Source: Lytechinus pictus
Lineage: Eukaryota > Echinodermata > Echinoidea > Temnopleuroida > Toxopneustidae
Assembly: GCF_037042905.1 (NCBI RefSeq)
Contig: NC_087259.1
Coordinates: 23,422,501-23,486,500 of the forward strand
Reading direction: 5' to 3'
DNA length: 64,000 nt
Made by a program: the position numbers and the translations under genes. Position 1 is the first letter of the stretch; each line of letters begins with the position of its first letter. The notes beneath the pieces are model-generated. The model did no database searches. It was not told the origin of the DNA and saw only the letters and a list, made by a program, of their open reading frames with translations. Positions 54,881 through 64,000 of the stretch are shown one piece after another.

Positions 54881-55291
54881 CACTCATATATATTCTTCAT
54901 ACGATATTCTTCGTTGATACCCGACTTTTACAGCAAAATGATTTTTAATAAGTCGATGATGGAACAATCGTTGAGAAGTTGATAAAACAATAAGCCTTGC
55001 CGTATTGATCGTCTGTTCAGCGAGCGCACCTGGTTAGTGCAGCTCGCCGAAAGTTTCCCGTGGCATGCAGTAGAGAGTACCGTTGGGCTGAGCAGCGCTC
55101 TGCTCGCATCGCGCCGCACAGCTCGCGAATCGAGTAGGGGGCGGGGTCAAAAAAAGTATAGTTCACTTTTTCCCTAGGGAAAAAATGGACTATGCGTGAC
55201 GTCAGCAAGGAAAATGAACTATTTCATGGCAAACGTTTTTCGTAGTAAAACTATTCCTTTTCTCCTTGTGTACACTCTCAATACAACAATC
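54881..55291. other. unassigned intron sequence
   Basis: Moderately GC-rich near 55020-55140 (CTGAGCAGCGCTCTGCTCGC). Nothing coding recognised. Confidence 0.45.
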
Positions 55292-56164
55292 TTAAAGATC
55301 CAGACCGGACCCGAAAATGAAATTGATGAATTATATACCAATCGAAAGCTTATAAGCTACTAAATACACCAAGGTATGCTTTATGCATTTTCACCGCTTC
55401 CCAGCTGAGTATTTTGCTTAAGAATATTCCAATTATCGGGTTTCGAACCCCGCTTAGAAAATAGGCTTTATTGTGCTTTTCACCTGCCTCAAGACCGTGA
55501 CGTCACGTTGTGTAAGAAGCGTCGTGATTCCATAGGTTTGTACACAGAAAAACTGGGTGATTTTTTTGCTTTCCAGATAACGCATTTCATTCTCTCTACT
55601 TCTATCACAGAGGGATATCACATATATTTTTACCCACAAGCTTGAATTTATGAAATCTGCAGTTTTGAACTAGTTTTTGCCATATTTTATTTCCTGCTTA
55701 TTTGGCGCAGATTTCAATTCTATCTGCATTTAGATTATGTATAACAACTTTTCCTGACATAGCAATTTAGGTCCAATAAGAGCCAAACAAAGAAATCACA
55801 AAAAAGGTAGTGAATAGTTGTAGGTTTACAACAATTTGAACAGTGAATAATTTTGAGTGCCATTTTCATCTGAAAACGAAAAAAGAATGGATTCATAACA
55901 TGGAAATGGAAGAAAATACCCAATGCTTTTGTACACAAACCTATGGAATCACAACCCTCCTGACACAACGTGACGTCATCATTTCCAGGCGACGTGGGGG
56001 TGCTCAATCGAAGCGTACTTTGGAGGAGCAGTTTCTTTGATTTTTATTTAATATTTTTAACTATTGGAAGGAGATATATGTAATATTTTTGGTATATTCG
56101 AATTGTATGAATCATTACCTTTATTTTGATATATGATTGTTTTTACACCGGTCAGGGTCTTTAA
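55292..56164. mobile_element. TTAA-type foldback element, 873 bp
   Basis: Ends TTAAAGATCCAGACCGG and CCGGTCAGGGTCTTTAA (two mismatches). The arms are inverted over more than 300 bp: GTGACGTCACGTTGTGTAAG, then GTGATTCCATAGGTTTGTAC at the left, with GTACACAAACCTATGGAATC and ACACAACGTGACGTCATC at the right. Confidence 0.85.
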
Positions 56165-57558
56165 GTAAGGGATATAATACCGTATATGATTCCTAATATA
56201 TTTGAATAGATTACATAATTCCGAATAAACCCCATTTGGTAATCAGATGGCCTGTAAATACAGCAAAAGGATTCTTTTTTTTAAGCAGGTCATGTAACGG
56301 TGCTTAAAGTATACATCCAAAGAAAATTCACGAAAGTGATGATTATAGACAAATTATATATGAATGGAAAGGTCTTGTCTTTTTATACACAAATATGTCA
56401 CTAAAAAGTCTTATTGATGTCGTGGAAATGCAAGAAATGAAATTATTAGAGACCCTTCTCAGCCCCCAGCCGCCCCCAGACACACACTAACGCGATTAAA
56501 TACAGTCGAGAATAATGACGTCACATGATGATCGACTCACTCAGCCGCTCTCTAGCTCTAGCTCTGTGCAAGCCAGCAGTACACTGATAGCTGATTCACC
56601 TTCCTGGTCTCTATTTTTCTTCGAATTTACCGTTTTCTTCATGTATTGTGATATCCGAATTCTGTTTTCGACAACTTCAGACTATAAGGGAACCAGAACT
56701 GTGTTATTTTGCCCGGTTTTTATTGAATTGTGAACTGGAAAGATCGATTTTGTCCACTCGACAGTCTTCGTTGTGTTGCTCTACTAACTATTGAAAAACT
56801 CCAAGCTGCACGGTCCCATTCACTTGCTCCCGATGCATGTTGCAGGTTACGCTGTTTGATCCAGTCAAAAGTCAAGGTAAGCATGTTTGGAAACTGTACT
56901 TGTTCTGACGATGCATTCAGGTCAGATGACAGATACAGATCTGATATAAGTTTAGAATCATGCATTTTGGCGTAGGCCTATACTATTAAAATTAAAAAGT
57001 CTTTATTTTAGAAATAATGTTTTTGCACAATTCCAGCAGATTTTTTCTTCAGATTTCTAAAACTGGTCAGGACTCAGGCAGGCGATTAAATTATTTAGGA
57101 GCACTGGTATGGACCATGGCTGAAAATCTGCTGTTTCAGAGGAATGTTTAAGTTTTTATTATACACAGAAATATATCACCATGATGCCGATGTCATGAAG
57201 CCAGACAAATTTTCAGCAGTGATTACCCTGATTCCTGGCCAAAATCACTCACACGTATTGCGAGGTTAGTATTAGTATACTAACCTCGCACCACGAACCG
57301 CGTTTGGCAGTGGATTTCTAACTAGTGGGTCGCGCGTGCTGGGATCTCACTTCTTGGGTCCACAACACACGACTTCTATGGCTTGAATTTTCTTTGCGCG
57401 GCGGCATGTAATGAACCCTTGGGTGCCGGCCAAAATTAGACTTTTAGAGTCTGGTGTTTCTTTCTGATTAGAGTGTTGCTGCATATATGCATGCGTAATG
57501 CCTTCAACAATGAAGATAAATGCAATCTTTGTAATGACACAGAGACTCAGAGAGCACC
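56165..57558. other. non-coding or unassigned; no supported exon
   Basis: 56730-56880 has a donor-like CAAG|GTAAGC at 56877, but the preceding frame shows no recognised motif. The opposite-strand frames are also unrecognised. A CGTTTGGCAG/TAACCTCGCA stretch near 57260-57310 has short inverted repeats (TAACCTCGC/GCGAGGTTA). Confidence 0.4.
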
Positions 57559-57707
57559 GTACCTCAAGTGATGTTCGTGTAGTCTCCACTTTACTACTGC
57601 TACAGCCTACACTACGCTACACACCTACCCGGGTAGGTGTGGCGTACATGTACGGTAGTGTAGCGGTAGTGAAGTGGAGTGGGGCCTGCACAAACATCAC
57701 TTGAGGT
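57559..57707. mobile_element. 149-bp hairpin MITE with 8-bp target duplication
   Basis: Arms begin TACCTCAAGTGATGTT and end AACATCACTTGAGGT, meeting at the perfect palindrome ACACCTACCCGGGTAGGTGT (57621-57640). AGAGCACC occurs on both sides (57551-57558 and 57708-57715), the 8-bp duplication typical of hAT-type elements. Confidence 0.85.
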
Positions 57708-57866
57708 AGAGCACCAGTGTTCTGAGTGGAACTTTTCAGGTGTCTTAACCTACTATCATTTGTTGTTGACCGGGAATTACATGCCACCGCACGTCATCAA
57801 TCATCACGATAATTAAATTCATACTTTGATTTGATTATTTAAACTATTTCTTTTTTTTTCTCTCTT

Positions 57867-58111
57867 CTACACACAGATCTGCACAATTGCTGACTCTGGT
57901 GACTTCTGGTCTCTGCTTGCTACCTCAATCTGGGAGATTCCATCATGTCCTTTTACTATGATTTGGATATAGCCATTTTTTTCTTCACTCTTTCCAGGAC
58001 CTACGGTTTGCAAGTTGTGGACTGATAATGATACAAAAGAAAAATTTTCTTTATCAATCTTGGAAACAATTTTGAGCACAGTTTTGGAGAGAACTAAGAA
58101 ATTTGACTTGG
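57867..58111 (-). other. coding-like minus-strand stretch of unknown identity
   Basis: From an acceptor-like tttcttag (minus strand, near 58105) an open frame runs about 75 codons to TAG at 57867: KTVLKIVSKIDKENFSFVSL, SVHNLQTVGPGKSEEKNGYI, QIIVKGHDGISQIEVASRDQ, KSPESAIVQICV. The composition looks like protein, but no family was recognised and no partner exon was found. On the + strand a strong T/C tract followed by acacag (57848-57876) complicates the reading. Confidence 0.25.
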
Positions 58112-58689
58112 ACAGGAATACAGCTTGTCAAAAATAATAACACACAATTTTAAATGAAAGAACAATTTTAATGTTACTAGGGCATTTTGCGAGAAATGTT
58201 ATACTCAATCACACGTCCCAAATCAAGGGTAAGTCCTTTGATTAAACATGTAGTTGAATTGCGATTGCAACTCGACCTTATTACGCTTGAATTTGAATTT
58301 AAGACTTACGCTTGATTTGCAATTGAACATAAGTTTCTTGCAGTGCCCCATAATTATGTTTTGTTATCAGATATTTAACGTGCTGATTTTTCTCGAAAGG
58401 TATAATATATTTGTCCTTTTAAACGGTATTTGAATATGGGTACGCCTTTTATTTGTTTTCCACAATATTTATTGCATGTATGAACAGAAGTGAAATATTA
58501 ATTGTGAAGCACTGTGAATGTTGTGTGCTGTTGTGTGATGGTTTATCATTTTTGTTATAAGACTGAAAGCCTGGTGGATGTGAGGAAGTGGCCTGGATGA
58601 AAGAAAAGTGAACATGTGTCCAATTACTGATTTGCATATTCTAAGACAATTTTGTTTCTGGATAAATTTTGCTATGCATTCCCTACATT

Positions 58690-59025
58690 AAGAGTAAAGG
58701 AGAAGTCCACGCAATCAAAAATTCATTTGAATTTAAAGAAAAATAACAAGATATTGCAGGAAATTTCATAAAAACTTTGATTCAAATTTATATAATTACT
58801 ATTTTAACAGTTCCGTAAATATAACCTATTGTGATCAGATGAAGAGTTTCCTATCGTCAAATCTGCAAAGAATAAAAAACAAAATGCCACAAAAAATAGA
58901 AACGAATGTGATGTGAGTGACAACTCTAATTTGCATATCATTGTTTTGTGTATATGACTGTTTTGAGTAAAAACAACAAGGGAAATTACTCTATTCAAAT
59001 AATTTTTAGTTGATGTGGACTTGAC
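58690..59025. mobile_element. MITE of the AAGGAGAAGTCCAC type
   Basis: Left AGTAAAGGAGAAGTCCAC, right GTGGACTTGACTTTTAACT. About 335 bp, related to the family at 19441. Flanked by AT-rich unassigned sequence (57716-58689). Confidence 0.7.
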
Positions 59026-59221
59026 TTTTAACTCTACCCCTCCCATCCCAAATAAGAGTAGAAATAATCTAATCAAGAACTTGAAAATCAAAAGCAGCAA
59101 TTAAGAAGCAAGATTTGATAAATACAGGTCTGAATAGAATTTCACAAGAAAATAAAAAGAGAAAAAAAGATGGGTAGGGACGGGGAAAGAATTTTTAAAA
59201 AATGCCCAGAAAAAAAAATCC

Positions 59222-59300
59222 GAGTTTCGAACCAGGGTCCTCGCACATGACAAAACATTGGCCAACGCATTTGGCCACAGACCATCGCCTTACCGGAGAG
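59222..59300 (-). repeat. tRNA-like SINE or tRNA pseudogene
   Basis: On the minus strand a B-box-like GGTTCGAAACTC and an A-box-like TGGTCTGTGGCCAAATGCG are correctly ordered about 45 bp apart. No intact cloverleaf. Confidence 0.4.
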
Positions 59301-61129
59301 GCATTTTTAAGATATATGAAATAAAGTCCGCTCGCCGCTGTTGCCTAATAATGCTTCGGCAATTCAACTGCAATTTCAGTCATTTCGCGATGGATATTGC
59401 CGTGTTTTTTTTTGTGGTTCCTGACTTTGCTACTTAATGAAATTTCATAATTTTTGTTCAGTCATAAAGAAGAATGTCTATGCTTTATATTGATTATAAT
59501 ATTAATGTGACGCAAGTGTGATTTCTACGTGAAAATATGCTTTGTTTATTCACATATATTTCTTGAAAAAAAAAATTTCTAAGCTAAATATCGGTTACCA
59601 AAATACGTTAAATGTGCACTTTTTTTCACTGTTCAGTAAATTCAAACTTTTATCTATATAACAAGACCAATATTAAGAGCAATAAACAATTCTAAGAGCA
59701 AAAAACGCTGATTGGAAAGATCGTCTCCAATGGGCTGCTGTCAGCTCAGCTGCTAGCTCTGCTCATTGTGTGACGTCACTCAGCTGGAGCTCGCAAGAGG
59801 ACCGGTGGAAGGCAGAAATATGGCATGAAAATAAATCATTTTTGAGAGCTGATTTCTGCAAACTCTGATCACTATTTTGAAAAGTGAAGTTATATATCTG
59901 ATTAGTAATACTTCCCCTTTACAATGATGACCACATAAAGTCATTATAAAATACTTTTGATTCTTCGGATGTATACTTTAAGAGTCAAGCTATTGTTGTT
60001 CCTAATATTTTAGCAGGATTCTCTGTTCAATAAAGTTCTAGCTCGTTGCCCAGATTGAATTAATCCATCCAGCCTCGAGGAAACATCGTGTTCTGTTTAC
60101 GTCAATGTGCTTGAACTCAAATTTAACTGGGGCAGAGTATACTGGATATACCCCCCCCCCCCCGTTCAGATCTCGACTAGTCTGCAGGCACAGACCCTTA
60201 TTGGAACTTTGATCAACAAGTGTGCCTCCACGCAAAGACTAGCACATACAAAACTTGCTGTTCCAATACTGAGCGAGAGAGCCTTCAGTACACAAGGCAT
60301 GAGTAGGCTGCACATTCAGACCCTTAACTCGAGCGAAGGGTTTGCCCAGCAGACTAGATCTCGACCGCTTATTGCGCGATCACCAGGAAAATTTGCACGC
60401 CCGTAGAACCGGATGTAAACTACAAGATTGTACAGTAAAAGATATCTAAAAAATAATTGTTTATATCTTTAGTTGAATAATAATGTTAGTGTGTAAATTT
60501 TTTTTGTATGTTTTTTTTGGGTCAAAACTTTGTTTTTATTGTATTTTTCGATATATCTTGTACCCTCAATCATGGAATATGTTTAGGGTGGATAATGAGT
60601 GAGTTATTACATTCATCAAGAAGATCCAATCACAGAGAGTCTAACCGCCATTTTACATGGTTAAAAAAATTGTAATTTGAATGATGATTCCAGTGAAAAA
60701 TAAGGTAATGACGAATTTTTAGCACGTGTGAAACCAAACTAGCATCACGAACGCTAATCACAATCACGAATTAAAATTCTACTCCGGATGTGAATTCCAG
60801 TTAAGTTTCGCTTAAATTACAGAACGAATTTTCCGTGTGAAAGGTCCGAAGATTCTAGAAAGACGAATTGCAAACATCAATTATCAAAATAATTACAATT
60901 ATGATTCAAGATCATTTACGTGTGAAAAGGCTTTTATTTGGGAACAGAGGACCAAAAATGGGAATTCTATAACAAAAGGAAAGGTCTTTTTAACTGTAAG
61001 GTATGGAAAATGGGTCACCTATTCTCCATACCTTATAGTTTACTTGAGTGAATATAACCATGGACCTATAGGTCCATGATATAACAAAGGGCCTTTTCAC
61101 AACTGAATCTTGAATCATCACTGTTATGA
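59301..61129. other. AT-rich sequence without supported genes
   Basis: Includes a C-run at 60151-60163 and several short open frames (60107-60406, 60837-61079) with no recognised motifs or splice partners. Around 59720-59800 a GCTCAGCTGCTAGCTCTGCT-type GC-richer segment resembles 56535-56570, so it is probably repeat DNA. Confidence 0.4.
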
Positions 61130-61373
61130 ATTGGTAATCCCCATACCCATTGAGACATCAAATTAGCCGCATATGTGTCATAGTGATGTATTTTTCGTAT
61201 AAAAAAACAAAAAATAAAAAACGTATTCAGTTTTGTCAACATGATAATACTGTTCTTCCATGTAAGGCAAGGACTACTCTTCCATGTACTCCGAATACAT
61301 GAACTGGCTAAAATGCAATTTTTCTTCAAATCATGTTTTTCTTTCATGAGGACATAAAACAATAGTATTTGGT
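61130..61373. mobile_element. shortened relative of the MITE at 24825
   Basis: Shares TTGGTAATC(C)CCATACCCAT, CATAGTGATGTA, AAGGCAAGGACTACTCTTCC and TTTCTTTCATGAGGACATAA with 24955-25130. Both terminal repeats are missing. Confidence 0.7.
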
Positions 61374-61374
61374 T

Positions 61375-61620
61375 TACACTGCAAAAACTCGGGTGTTTAT
61401 TTAACACCAGCCCGGAATATATATATGTCCACACCAGAGAAGTATTGAAACAACACCAGTTTGGAATCAAACCGATGCTGTTTTAATACTAATTGGTGTT
61501 GTATAAACACCTATCTGGTGTTAGACCAAAACGAAACTAGTGTTGTTTAACACTTGTCTTTTGTGGACATATATAGATTCCGGGCCAGTGTTAAATCAAC
61601 ACCAGACTTTTTGCCGTGTA
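61375..61620. mobile_element. complete TACACTGCAAAAAC MITE
   Basis: Starts TACACTGCAAAAACTCGGGT and ends AGACTTTTTGCCGTGTA. The arms hold GGTGTTTATTTAACACCAG and its inverse GTGTTAAATCAACACCAG, and GGAATATATATATGTCCACA mirrored by TGTGGACATATATAGATTCC. TA at both edges. Confidence 0.85.
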
Positions 61621-61750
61621 CTGTCCTTTGTAATGCGAATTTTCATTGAATTATATATACAAGCCCCCTTGTTCATGTTGTTCCACGTTTTAACGTTCTG
61701 TGACTTCTGTCATGCCTCGGTAAAGCATAATTCTCACATTTCCCTTTCAG

Positions 61751-61829
61751 AAATGTCTGATTTTAGCAGACAAACACGACAAAGGATGTATCAAAAATGT
61801 GTTCACATGGACCTGCTTTTGGAATCAAG
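61751..61829 (+). other. candidate exon, unassigned
   Basis: A good acceptor (tttccctttcag, ending 61750) and donor (GTATGC at 61830) bracket 79 bp that is open in two frames: MSDFSRQTRQRMYQKC... or KCLILADKHDKGCIKN.... Neither resembles the transporter. It might be an exon of another gene or chance. Confidence 0.25.
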
Positions 61830-61859
61830 GTATGCATAAAAAAAGGTATGCATGAATTG

Positions 61860-64000
61860 CAGGTACATGTAGAATCCTCCGTGTATGGGTCTTGACAATA
61901 GCATCATGCTGAGGCGTCTGGAACCTTCGGAATACTCGAACCTTCGGAATAACGAAGCGTCGGAATTACGAATGTATGCGTATGGTGTATCGCGTATTTT
62001 TTTTTTGGGGGGGGGGATTGCGAGCGTACAAAAATTGTAAATGTTTATTATAAAAATCAAATTTTGTGATAGATTTTGACATAATATTCAGAAAATTATA
62101 TATATATATAGTAAAGAAATGAATGAAGAGAACATTTCTTTACAATATTTAAAATTAAAAGAGTTGCCAAAGCTGTTGTTCAATCTTTCTTCTCTCTTTT
62201 GAGGGGGGCTTTGCTCCTGTCATCTATGCCACTGGTCAACAGGATTTTTCGTGAGCGTTCGTGCGAAGCTCTATGCAAGAGTCGTGTGATGAGTAAAAAA
62301 AAATGAGGGGGCACAACATGGCGCGTGTAGCAAGTTTCTTAAAAGCCCCTTTTCATTACAATCTTACTTAGTGATAGATTTTGACATGATATTCAGAAAT
62401 AACATTATTTCTTACACATATGCCCTCAAAGCCTTCCATTTGTACATCAGTGCCATGTGGGTGGGTACGGGGATGGAGCCCCCGAAACCCCACAAGATTC
62501 AGCCATTTTAATCCTGAAAGATGGCCATTTTCAATCAAACAAAACGGATTTGTTTTTACAAAGCTCATTACTTCAACGTAGTGGACTAGTGGCATTACAA
62601 GAAACCAAACATTTTGAGATGGTACAGCATGGGAAATGTGAGAACATTTCTAAAACGTCCCGAGAGAGCGAAGCGAGTGAGAAAATTTTGGCCTTATGAA
62701 AATGAAATCTAATTAAAGGGCATATGTCTATTCCTTGGCTAGGGACATCGGCAATGCTCGGGCGGTATACATGGTATAGGTACATCCTGAACCTCTCAAA
62801 GTTCACTGAGTAATTTTTTGCCCTGATTGCGACCGTTATTGCATGAAATTTTGTAAGCTAATTAAACATAGGCACACACTACCCGATTCTTTCTTCCCGT
62901 TCTTTATTTTTCATCCTCGGCAGCCCGGCCGTGTTCTTATATAATTTCTCCCGCTTTTTTTTTCTTTTTGCCGATTCAGATTTCATGTTAGCATTTTCGC
63001 TCATTTTCATTCTACCTAATTTCTCGTTTCTTTGGCCTCTTTTCTATCCCTTTCCTTCTATATTAATTCCCGTTCCATTTCGCCATCTCTTAATTTCTTA
63101 CCCCTTTCTCACTCGTTTATCTAATAGTATTTCAGGATAGTTAAATTTCTTTCCCTTTCCCTCCCTTTCCCTTTGTTCTCTTTCCTCGTTTTCTTTCCCT
63201 TTCTTTCTCCCTTTTCGTTCTTTCTTAAAATTTCCCGGTGAACTTTGCCAGGGGCAGCGGCGTATCCAGGATTTTCCAAAAAATTTTGAAAAAATTTGAC
63301 AAGCAAAAAAAAAAAAAAAAAAAGGTCTTTAACCACAAGTAAAGGATTTCGTACCAGCCAAAAAAATTGACAAGCAAAAAAAGGTCTTCAACCGCAAATT
63401 AAGGACATTCCGTACCAGATAAAAAATTGACAAGCCCCAAAAAAGGTCGATCTTCAAGTTAAAAAGAGGGGTCATACGACGGTTTTTTCTTTCTTGCATT
63501 TTTTCGATCCCCTGGATCAGTTGTGACTCGTCAGGGGGCAGGGGTACGTCCCCTGCATGAGTTGTGACTCGTCAGGGGGCAGTCTGCCCCCCCCCCTTAT
63601 TAGGTACGCTAGTGGCCAGGGGGCATGTTACGCCACTGCAGTGAACGCCCGGCCGCCGAAGCCATAAGCTCCCCGCGCTCGCACTTAGCTTGCGCTAGCC
63701 CGATATGAATCTAGCAAGACGCCATCATATTCCCGGATCATGCTACGCCTATCTAACGAGTTCCGAAGACCCCCTATTTATGTAGTCAGTTCCAGAGCAT
63801 TGCATTTTTTAGCAATTGTTGATCCAAGAGCCGTTCCGAATCCGGAGACCCCCGTGTTAAGACCAAGATTTAGTTCCAGAATCCCCTACCCCTGACTTTG
63901 GCGCGGCACGTATAGGTATCATGTTATAATTCGAGTACCCGCGGGTGTCACCTCAGTTTTCCAAAGTCTCAAAAAAGCTAAAGAGCACATTTTCTCTTCT
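61860..64000. other. non-coding repeat debris to the end of the window
   Basis: Contains small repeats of GGAACCTTCGGAATA (61918-61950), a T-run/G-run block (61997-62018), two related stretches with GATAGATTTTGACAT (62070, 62375), a pyrimidine-rich tract (62945-63240), and units of AAAAATTGACAAGCAAAAAA (63290-63440) ending in C-runs (63585). No exon was recognised. Confidence 0.5.

Noticed and set aside
54303..54900. Minus-strand frames rich in LLLLL, YYYYY and TTTTT
   Set aside because: Product of the GTA microsatellite.
56515..56975. Overlapping frames on both strands with a donor-like GTAAGC
   Set aside because: No family match in either frame and no matching acceptor; kept only as unassigned sequence.

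Overview
This is a window of animal nuclear DNA, most likely an echinoderm (sea urchin or sea star type). The reasons are: genes split by GT-AG introns of up to about 12 kb; AT-rich non-coding DNA with many microsatellites and C/G homopolymers; and a very dense population of small inverted-repeat elements (TIRs beginning GGGATGGTCC, GGGGCGTTTCATGAAA, TACACTGCAAAAAC and AGGTGGTCTGTC) that I associate with marine deuterostomes. The species call is inference. No bacterial operons, rRNA genes or CRISPR arrays are present.

Two host genes can be supported, both on the + strand and both incomplete. Gene 1 (exons 8981-9217, 9866-9960, 10486-10674 and terminal exon 22358-22473) splices in frame into 211 residues made of three consecutive MLLE (PABC) domains, each with the KITGMLLE-type signature, ending at a TGA. 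MLLE is the PAM2-peptide-binding module at the C-terminus of poly(A)-binding protein, normally present once; three in a row is the most interesting host-gene observation here. Upstream exons are not visible. Gene 2 (exons 43286-43469 and 54165-54314) encodes the start of a major-facilitator transporter resembling the monocarboxylate-transporter (SLC16) family; its remaining exons lie beyond the window or were not recognised.

The rest is mobile DNA and its debris. 3-8 kb: nested foldback elements and a 1.6-kb tandem array. 12.3-17.3 kb (the last intron of gene 1): a composite holding a 2.25-kb TA-flanked element whose ends carry 35 copies of 18-bp perfect palindromes, and a tetranucleotide microsatellite with its own small insertion. 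19-25.5 kb: four MITEs. 25.6-36.8 kb: a minus-strand pile-up in which a copia-type retroelement is split by one LINE, which is itself apparently split by a second LINE carrying a 0.94-kb DNA element. 38-43.1 kb: repeat array, LINE end, purine tract and a 2.4-kb imperfect palindrome carrying nuclear-receptor-like GGTCA motifs just upstream of gene 2. 48.8-54.2 kb (intron 1 of gene 2): a three-level nest (LINE, TTAA MITE, restriction-like-endonuclease LINE). 54.3-64 kb: microsatellite, MITEs and unassigned AT-rich sequence with two weak coding candidates.

Several insertions can be reconstructed to the base because removing the element and one target-site copy restores the reading frame of the host transposon. 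All domain names come from reading the translations by eye; no database search was possible.
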